NCBI GenBank assembly: GCA_023386155.1
Contig: JAEWKH010000154.1
Span: forward strand, 1-10,345
Length of the DNA: 10,345 bases
Direction of reading: 5' to 3'
DNA from: Pseudomonadota bacterium
GTDB lineage: Bacteria; Pseudomonadota; Alphaproteobacteria; Rhizobiales; Beijerinckiaceae
In this document: piece after piece, positions 5,204-10,345 of the stretch
How positions within the stretch are numbered: position 1 is the stretch's first letter
Layout: each line of letters begins with the position of its first letter
The notes under the pieces: model-generated
What the model saw: the letters and a program-made list of their open reading frames with translations, nothing else
Databases searched by the model: none
Told to the model about the DNA's origin: nothing
Program-made: the position numbers and the translations under genes

Positions 5204-8200
5204 ATGACCTTCGACAGCATGACCGCAACCATAAACACCAAGGCCCTCTGGGTTAGATTGCGGGGATTTCTCTCAATCGAGGAATCGCAAATCGATCAGG
5301 CGTTCCCTGCCTTCGATGTGCTGCAGAAGAATGTGAGTCATTCCTGGCAGACATTGCCATTCTCGGCATTCAACCAGCTTAGTGACAATCGTCCGGGTGC
5401 ATTTCTGGTCGGACCGGATGACTTAGCCAGAGGAGATCAGGCTCTCAGCGGGCATGAAGTTCGCATCCACGCCGCAGGGTCTAACCGGGCTCAGCCTGAC
5501 CGCCTTACGCCGGCGTCCCTGATGACCGCGAACGGCGCTCCCTACAACATCGAGTTCTCCGACCCATGGGTGCAAGAGCATATGATGATCGGCCTCATCG
5601 TTGGGCAGTTTTCGGCCTCCGATCCGGATGGCGACCCGTTGACTTACACACTCGTCGACGATGCGAATGGCGCCGTCGCTTTAGAGGGCGACTTCCTCGT
5701 CGTGAAGGACCATACGAAGATCGATTATGAGCAATCGCCCACCCTGTCGTTCACCATCAGCATCAGCGACGGCATCAACGAGGCCGTCGAAAAGACGTTT
5801 GTGATCGATGTTCTGGATGCATCTCGTGAACGGGTAGTGGGAACTTCGGCCGACAACCTCATCATGTCAGGCGGCGGAAACGATACTCTCGATGGCGGGT
5901 TAGGAGCCGACACGCTGATCGGTGGGCTGGGCGACGACACGTACTATGTCGACAATGCCGGCGACATCGTGACGGAGGACGCGGGCGAAGGCATAGACAC
6001 CGTCTACGCTTCGATCTCCTACGGGCTTAACGACTATGTTGAGAATCTCGTCTTGACCGGCAGCGCATCTATGGGTCTTGGCAACGCTCTTGCAAACCGG
6101 TTGGAGGGCAATGATGCCAACAATCTCCTCGCTGGCGGCGGCGGCGCCGACACGTTGATCGGCGGACTGGGCGACGATACCTACAAAGTCGACGATACCG
6201 GTGACATTGTGACGGAGATGGTGGGCGAAGGCATCGATATTGTCCGCGCCTCGATCAACTACAGCCTGAGCGCGAACGTCGAGAACCTCGTCTTAACCGG
6301 CTATGCAACTACGGGTATCGGCAACCGCCTTGACAACCAGGTCACGGGCAATGCTTGGGACAACATCCTCAATGGGGGCGATGGCGCCGATACCCTTGAG
6401 GGCGGCTCGGGTGCCGATACACTCGATGGTGGAGCAGGCGTAGATACCATGATCGGCGGCCTTGGCGACGACACGTACTATGTCGACGATGCAGGGGATG
6501 TCGTGGTCGAAGACTGGGACCAGGGGATCGATACGGTCGTATCTTCGATCGACTACAGCTTGTACGAGGGCGTCGAGAACCTCACCCTCATCGGCTCCGC
6601 TAAAGTCGGCTATGGCAACGATCAGGACAACAGGATCATCGGCAACGATGCCGACAACACCCTGGAAGGCTTTGATGGTATCGACACGCTGATGGGCGGC
6701 CTCGGCAACGATACTTATATCGTTAATGGCATGGTCGACGTCATCGTCGATGACGTCATCGTCGAGCAAGCAGGTGAAGGCATAGACCGGATCGTCGCGC
6801 TGTGGGTGAGCTGGGTTCTGGGAGCAAATCTCGAGAATCTTGAGCTCATAGGACATGGAGCCTTTAACGGCACCGGAAACGAACTCGACAACATCATCAG
6901 CGGCAACGCCTTTGACAACCTCCTCGACGGGGCATCGGGGGCAGACACGCTCACTGGCGGCTACGGCGCCGACACGCTGATCGGCGGGCTGGGCGCAGAC
7001 ATGCTGATCGGTGGACTGAGCAACGACACTTACTATGTCGATAACAGTGGAGACTTGGTTGTCGAGAGTGCCAACGAGGGTGACGACACCGTCTATGCTG
7101 CGATCTCCTACAAGCTTGGCGACAATGTCGAAAATCTGGTGCTGCAGGGAAGTGCCTCCATCGATGGGACTGGGAACTCCCTGAATAACGTGATCACGGG
7201 TAATGCCCATAATAATGTCCTCGACGGCGGCCTTGGTGCCGACACGATGATCGGTGGGTTGGGCGACGACACCTACTATGTCGACGATTCAGGAGATATC
7301 GTGATCGAGGAGTGGGACGAGGGAACCGACACTGTCATATCCTCAATCGACTACAATCTAGGCGCCGTTGAGACGGCCGCCGCTGTAGAAAACCTTACCC
7401 TCACCGGCTCCGCCAGATTCGGCTCTGGAAACGATCAGGACAACAGGATCATCGGCAACGATGCCGACAACGTCCTGGAAGGTTTTGGTGGCATCGACAC
7501 GCTGATCGGCGGCCTCGGCAACGATACCTACATAGTCAACGACACAGTCGACGTCATCGTCGAGCAAGCGGGCCAAGGCGTGGACTTGGTCGCCGCGCAG
7601 GGCGTGAACTGGGTTCTGGGAGCAAATCTCGAGAACCTTCAACTCCTGGGACATGGGGCTCTCAATGGCACCGGCAACGAACTCGACAACATCATCAGCG
7701 GTAACGCCTATGACAACCTCCTCGATGGGGCATCGGGGGCAGACACGCTCACTGGCGGCTACGGCGCCGACACGCTGATCGGCGGGCTAGGTGCCGATAT
7801 GCTGATCGGTGGACAGAGCGACGACACGTACTATGTCGACAATGCCAGCGACATCGTGACGGAGTACGCAGGCGAAGGCAACGACACTGTCTATGCTTCG
7901 ATCTCCTATCGGCTCAGCGACAATGTCGAGAACCTCATCTTGCAAGGAAGCACCTCCATCGATGGGACTGGGAACTCCCTGAATAACGTGATCACGGGTA
8001 ATTCAGGCAACAATCTCCTGGATGGTCTCGCCGGAATCGACACGCTGATCGGCGGAGCCGGCAACGATACGTACTGGGTCGATGCCAACGATACCTTGAT
8101 CGAGAATGCCAACGAGGGCATCGATACCGTCTGTGCCTCGATCAGCTACACGTTGAGCGCCAATCTGGAGAATCTTATCCTCCTGGAGGGCAACGCGGAA

Positions 8201-8971
8201 GATGGAAGCGGCAACGCGCTGGATAACACGATCACCGGCAACAGCTCTCGCAACCGTCTGTTCGGCAAGGACGGGAACGATACCCTCATCGGCGGCGCCA
8301 GCGGCGACACGATGGCGGGCGGCCGCGGCAACGACACATACGATGTCGACAATGCGGCCGACTTCGTGAATGAGGTCGAGAACGAGGGAACTGATACGGT
8401 CTACTCGTCCGTGACCTATACGCTGAGCGACAACGTCGAGAACCTCGTGCTCAAGGCAGGAGCTGCCATCAAGGGAACAGGGAACAGCCTTGGCAACGCC
8501 ATCCTTGGCAATGAACTAGGCAACTTGCTGTACGGCCTTGACGGGAATGATACGGTGAGCGGAGGTGCCGGAAATGACCAATTGTACGGAGACAATGCCT
8601 ATTTGGGCAGCGGCAACGATAGCCTCGATGGAGGCTCCGGCAACGATCAGCTGATGGGCGGCAATGGGAACGATACGCTCACGGGCGGAACAGGATCGGA
8701 CGTTTTCATTCTAAACTACGGGGCCAGTGGATCCGATACTATCCTCGATTTCGTCAGAGGTGAGGACCTTATTGGTCTTTATGCGTATCCTTCGACCACT
8801 AAATTCGTCGCCGACGCCTCCCCCGCCACAAGCTACATGACGATCGTGTACTTGAGCTCGACAGGTCAATTGTACGCGGATCCGGATGGGATCGGTGCGG
8901 CAGGGGCAATTTTGATCGCGAGCTTTACGAACAAACCTGCGTTAACGTTAGATGACTTTCGGTTGCTGTAG
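5204..8971 (+). CDS. Large RTX-type calcium-binding protein, likely type I secreted
   Basis: A 1255-residue acidic Asp/Gly/Asn-rich protein without an N-terminal signal peptide. Residues 1-107 match no family I know. Residues about 108-206 look cadherin-like (SASDPDGDPLTYTL, then FTISISDGINE). From about 213 to 1180 come calcium-binding nonapeptides (GGxGxDTLxGG) between ten modules of the form DTYYVDNxGDxVxE, EGxDTVxxSIxYxL, VENLxLxGxA. A last cluster of plain nonapeptides (about 1120-1170) precedes SGSDTILDF and a C-terminus ending LTLDDFRLL, as in type I secretion substrates. Modules 3-5 and 6-8 are a duplicated block. The only cysteine is Cys977. No ABC exporter or toxin/acyltransferase gene lies nearby, so surface or biofilm binding is an inference. 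Third codon positions look less GC-biased than in neighbours. A weak GGGA precedes the ATG at 5204; the ATG at 5219 is an alternative. Confidence 0.88.
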   Translation: MTFDSMTATINTKALWVRLRGFLSIEESQIDQAFPAFDVLQKNVSHSWQTLPFSAFNQLSDNRPGAFLVGPDDLARGDQALSGHEVRIHAAGSNRAQPDRLTPASLMTANGAPYNIEFSDPWVQEHMMIGLIVGQFSASDPDGDPLTYTLVDDANGAVALEGDFLVVKDHTKIDYEQSPTLSFTISISDGINEAVEKTFVIDVLDASRERVVGTSADNLIMSGGGNDTLDGGLGADTLIGGLGDDTYYVDNAGDIVTEDAGEGIDTVYASISYGLNDYVENLVLTGSASMGLGNALANRLEGNDANNLLAGGGGADTLIGGLGDDTYKVDDTGDIVTEMVGEGIDIVRASINYSLSANVENLVLTGYATTGIGNRLDNQVTGNAWDNILNGGDGADTLEGGSGADTLDGGAGVDTMIGGLGDDTYYVDDAGDVVVEDWDQGIDTVVSSIDYSLYEGVENLTLIGSAKVGYGNDQDNRIIGNDADNTLEGFDGIDTLMGGLGNDTYIVNGMVDVIVDDVIVEQAGEGIDRIVALWVSWVLGANLENLELIGHGAFNGTGNELDNIISGNAFDNLLDGASGADTLTGGYGADTLIGGLGADMLIGGLSNDTYYVDNSGDLVVESANEGDDTVYAAISYKLGDNVENLVLQGSASIDGTGNSLNNVITGNAHNNVLDGGLGADTMIGGLGDDTYYVDDSGDIVIEEWDEGTDTVISSIDYNLGAVETAAAVENLTLTGSARFGSGNDQDNRIIGNDADNVLEGFGGIDTLIGGLGNDTYIVNDTVDVIVEQAGQGVDLVAAQGVNWVLGANLENLQLLGHGALNGTGNELDNIISGNAYDNLLDGASGADTLTGGYGADTLIGGLGADMLIGGQSDDTYYVDNASDIVTEYAGEGNDTVYASISYRLSDNVENLILQGSTSIDGTGNSLNNVITGNSGNNLLDGLAGIDTLIGGAGNDTYWVDANDTLIENANEGIDTVCASISYTLSANLENLILLEGNAEDGSGNALDNTITGNSSRNRLFGKDGNDTLIGGASGDTMAGGRGNDTYDVDNAADFVNEVENEGTDTVYSSVTYTLSDNVENLVLKAGAAIKGTGNSLGNAILGNELGNLLYGLDGNDTVSGGAGNDQLYGDNAYLGSGNDSLDGGSGNDQLMGGNGNDTLTGGTGSDVFILNYGASGSDTILDFVRGEDLIGLYAYPSTTKFVADASPATSYMTIVYLSSTGQLYADPDGIGAAGAILIASFTNKPALTLDDFRLL
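6442..8037 (+). repeat. Tandem duplication of a 798-nt three-module block in the RTX gene
   Basis: The block at about 6442-7239 recurs at about 7240-8037 with a base offset of 798 nt (266 codons). Identical stretches include 6617-6658 with 7430-7471 (42 nt), 6929-6990 with 7727-7788 (62 nt) and 7155-7204 with 7953-8002 (50 nt). The first pair is offset by 813 because of two compensating 15-nt insertions. The edges are approximate. Confidence 0.8.
6737..6765 (+). repeat. In-frame 15-nt micro-duplication
   Basis: GACGTCATCGTCGA occurs at 6737-6750 and again at 6752-6765. It adds five residues (VDVIVDDVIVEQ) that the sister module at about 7550 lacks (VDVIVEQ), so it arose after the block duplication or was lost from the other copy. 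Confidence 0.75.
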
Positions 8972-9024
8972 TAAGCTCGCGATTGCGTAAAGACCGTGAG
9001 TCTTGACTATAGATGTGCGGATGT

Positions 9025-9053
9025 GGAATGCCCGGCCCTGTGCCGGGCATTCC
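9025..9053 (+). terminator. Terminator hairpin of the RTX gene
   Basis: A perfect 12-bp stem, GGAATGCCCGGC with GCCGGGCATTCC, and a 5-base loop, 54 nt after the RTX stop, followed by CGTTTC. The short T-run favours the plus strand; on the minus strand no T's follow. Confidence 0.65.
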
Positions 9054-9120
9054 CGTTTCAGGTTAGATGAAAGACGTGGATATCCGCGACAAATGCGGCC
9101 ATGGCGATTAAAGATTGAGA

Positions 9121-9149
9121 CAACAAAAAGGGCGGCTTGAAGCCGCCCT
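9121..9149 (-). terminator. Rho-independent terminator of the ParA-like gene
   Basis: On the minus strand AGGGCGGCTT and AAGCCGCCCT (9149-9129) form a strong stem directly followed by TTTTTGTTG, 21 nt after the ParA-like stop codon. Confidence 0.88.
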
Positions 9150-9169
9150 ATTCTAAGATGCCTCTGCCC

Positions 9170-9835
9170 TTACGCTACGCGAGAAGCCTTGTAGGTGTTG
9201 TGGATCGCGTTGAGCGAGCGCTCGAGCGCCGTCCAGAGGCGTCCGATCTCCTCGGCTCCTTGGGAGCCCGCATCGTATTCCCGCGCGCCTTCGCCCGTCG
9301 CGAGGGACAGCGTCAGTTCGGGGCGATGCGTGATCTGGCCGGCCCAGACCGGGACCTGGAGCGCGTTGAGGGCGCCGCGCGCATCGGCCACCACATGGGC
9401 CTCCGTCTCCCCGTGCTTGGCAGGAGCGGCATTGATCACGGCGGCATAAGGCTTGCGGTGCTCGCGGGCGATGGCGACCGTATCCTGCAGGGCCGCGATG
9501 TCGAAGAGGCTTGCCCGGGTGGGAATGATGACGAGCGTGGCGTGCTTGATCGCCTCCGCGACGATCGCGGACTTGTTCGGGGGCGTATCGACCAGGACCC
9601 ATTCATAGCCCTCGCGCTTTGCCTCCTTGAGGGCATCGCCGATATGACGGGTATTGTGCTTGAGGCCCAGATATTCCTGGTTGCGGATCTTGTGCCAGAG
9701 GGACAGGGAGCCCTGCGGATCGTTGTCGATCAGCAATGTCGGGCGCGAAGGGTTGGCAATATAACTCGCAAGGTGAGCAGCAAGCGTGCTCTTCCCCGAG
9801 CCGCCTTTCCGCGAAGCAAAGACCAGCACATTCAT
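9170..9835 (-). CDS. ParA/MinD-type ATPase, orphan
   Basis: A 221-residue P-loop ATPase of the ParA family, which dimerises on ATP and positions DNA or protein cargo. It opens with MNVLVFASRKGGSGKST, a deviant Walker A motif with the signature Lys10 and Lys15. LLIDNDPQGSLSLWHK and the Walker B-like VLVDTPPNKS follow, then LVIIPTRAS. It lacks the N-terminal helix-turn-helix of long plasmid ParA proteins, so it is of the short type (like ParF or the cargo-positioning ParAs). An ATG at 9877 would add 14 residues, but a GAGGAG spaced 6-7 nt before 9835 and the family start choose 9835. No ParB, parS-like site, chemotaxis or MipZ-partner gene is in the window. The role (plasmid-like partition, protein-cluster positioning or other) cannot be settled. 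Confidence 0.88.
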   Translation of the reverse strand: MNVLVFASRKGGSGKSTLAAHLASYIANPSRPTLLIDNDPQGSLSLWHKIRNQEYLGLKHNTRHIGDALKEAKREGYEWVLVDTPPNKSAIVAEAIKHATLVIIPTRASLFDIAALQDTVAIAREHRKPYAAVINAAPAKHGETEAHVVADARGALNALQVPVWAGQITHRPELTLSLATGEGAREYDAGSQGAEEIGRLWTALERSLNAIHNTYKASRVA

Positions 9836-9891
9836 GCCTGACTCCTCATAAGCCTGTTCAAACAGCCCTGCCTTCAAGGGTTAAGCCTATC

Positions 9892-9919
9892 TTAATATTG
9901 TTCACCTGTAGCAGAGCAA
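9892..9919 (-). promoter_or_regulatory. Possible promoter of the ParA-like gene
   Basis: Minus strand: TTGCTC (9919-9914), 16-nt spacer, TATTAA (9897-9892), about 50 nt before the ATG. The -35 match is poor, so this is tentative. Confidence 0.3.
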
Positions 9920-10131
9920 GTACTGATTTCCTAATTCATGCCGTATTCCCACTGCGATTTTTTGAGCGGCCGAGGCTTCAGTTCCTCCTTCTGGAGTCTT
10001 TGATCCGGGGTGGCTCCGGTTGGGCAGGCTCTCGAAGGATCTCCGATTTTCGTCGCAAGACGGGAGAAGGACCGAGCTGAACCGGCGGGGCCAGCCGTTG
10101 CGGGTTCCCGTCCACGACCCGTTTAAGGCAC

Positions 10132-10156
10132 GGAACCACCGTTTCGCTTGGCCGTT
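10132..10156 (+). promoter_or_regulatory. EcfG-type general stress response promoter
   Basis: GGAAC (10132-10136), a 16-nt spacer and CGTT (10153-10156) match the consensus for alphaproteobacterial EcfG/SigT sigma factors of the PhyR-NepR-EcfG general stress response. It lies 35 nt before the start codon of the downstream gene, in the right orientation. Confidence 0.75.
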
Positions 10157-10191
10157 AAGCTCCCGACTTCAACAGACTCAGGAGCTGACAA

Positions 10192-10345
10192 ATGTCTAAG
10201 AAGATCTTGCTTGCAGGTGCTGTCCTTGCGGTCCTCGCCCCGGCCGGGGCCTTCGCCCAGGATCCGGCTGCCGGCGGTGCCGCCGCAGGTGCGGCGACCG
10301 GGGCCGTCGGCGGCGCGATCGTCGGCGGGCCGATCGGCGCGGCCG
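10192..10345 (+). CDS. Secreted Gly/Ala-zipper protein, N-terminus (runs off right edge)
   Basis: The first 51 residues are visible. MSKK is followed by a hydrophobic core and a Sec signal peptidase site after APAGAFA (cut likely between Ala22 and Gln23), so the protein is periplasmic or exported. The mature part begins QDPAAGGAAAGAATGAVGGA and continues with GG-rich repeats of the glycine-zipper kind. Such starts are frequent in DUF1236-containing proteins of Hyphomicrobiales, but the defining domain is outside the window, so this family call is only likely. The ATG has a good AGGAG at 10180-10184 with 7-nt spacing. The EcfG-type promoter upstream points to induction in general stress. Confidence 0.8.
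   Translation, partial: MSKKILLAGAVLAVLAPAGAFAQDPAAGGAAAGAATGAVGGAIVGGPIGAA

Larger units (their letters stand above)
9836..10191. other. 356-nt intergenic region between two divergent genes
   Basis: No gene was found. The left part holds the Shine-Dalgarno and a candidate promoter of the ParA-like gene; the right end holds the EcfG-type promoter of the next gene. Between them, at about 9945-10120, only weak dyads are visible, such as GAACC/GGTTC with GGC/GCC around 10078-10107. Confidence 0.6.

Noticed and set aside
5841..8740. CRISPR or non-coding tandem array
   Set aside because: The repeats are in frame, divergent at the DNA level and encode Gly/Asp calcium-binding motifs, so they are coding repeats.

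Overview
The window looks like a chromosomal segment of a high-GC alphaproteobacterium of the order Hyphomicrobiales (Rhizobiales), most like Methylobacteriaceae such as Microvirga or Methylobacterium. This rests on a DivK response regulator, a DUF3572 gene followed by a DinB polymerase with an N-terminal zinc ribbon, a textbook EcfG-type stress promoter (GGAAC-N16-CGTT), and a secreted glycine/alanine-zipper protein of a kind common in this order. The genus is inference. No database was searched.

Layout. (1) Positions 1-866, minus strand: the N-terminal half of an adenine deaminase-like amidohydrolase that runs off the left edge. (2) Positions 867-1385: a gene-free stretch with several strong inverted repeats. 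On the minus strand these look like a small RNA with a 20-bp hairpin, an anti-Shine-Dalgarno-like loop (GCCUCCUC) and a rho-independent terminator. (3) 1386-1769 minus: divK. (4) 1856-3442 plus: a DUF3572 gene and dinB, probably one transcript, divergent from divK. (5) 3443-3641: a leader with degenerate palindromic repeat remnants and a good sigma70-type promoter whose -10 lies inside a palindrome. (6) 3642-4925 plus: O-acetylhomoserine sulfhydrylase (methionine/cysteine sulfur metabolism). (7) 5204-8971 plus: a 1255-residue RTX-type calcium-binding protein, probably exported by a type I system. It has ten 'VENL' modules, and a three-module block of 798 nt has been duplicated. (8) 9170-9835 minus: an orphan ParA/MinD-type ATPase, convergent with the RTX gene, each with its own terminator. 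(9) 9836-10191: non-coding, ending in the EcfG-type promoter. (10) 10192 to the right edge: the start of a secreted small protein.

The genes do not form one pathway. They are single housekeeping genes (divK, dinB, sulfhydrylase, ParA-like) with one accessory-looking surface or secreted protein between them. No CRISPR array, transposase, tRNA, rRNA or phage gene was seen. The items most worth following are the candidate anti-SD small RNA, the internal segmental duplication of the RTX protein, the palindrome over the sulfhydrylase promoter and the EcfG promoter. I found no convincing evidence of a new multi-gene system.
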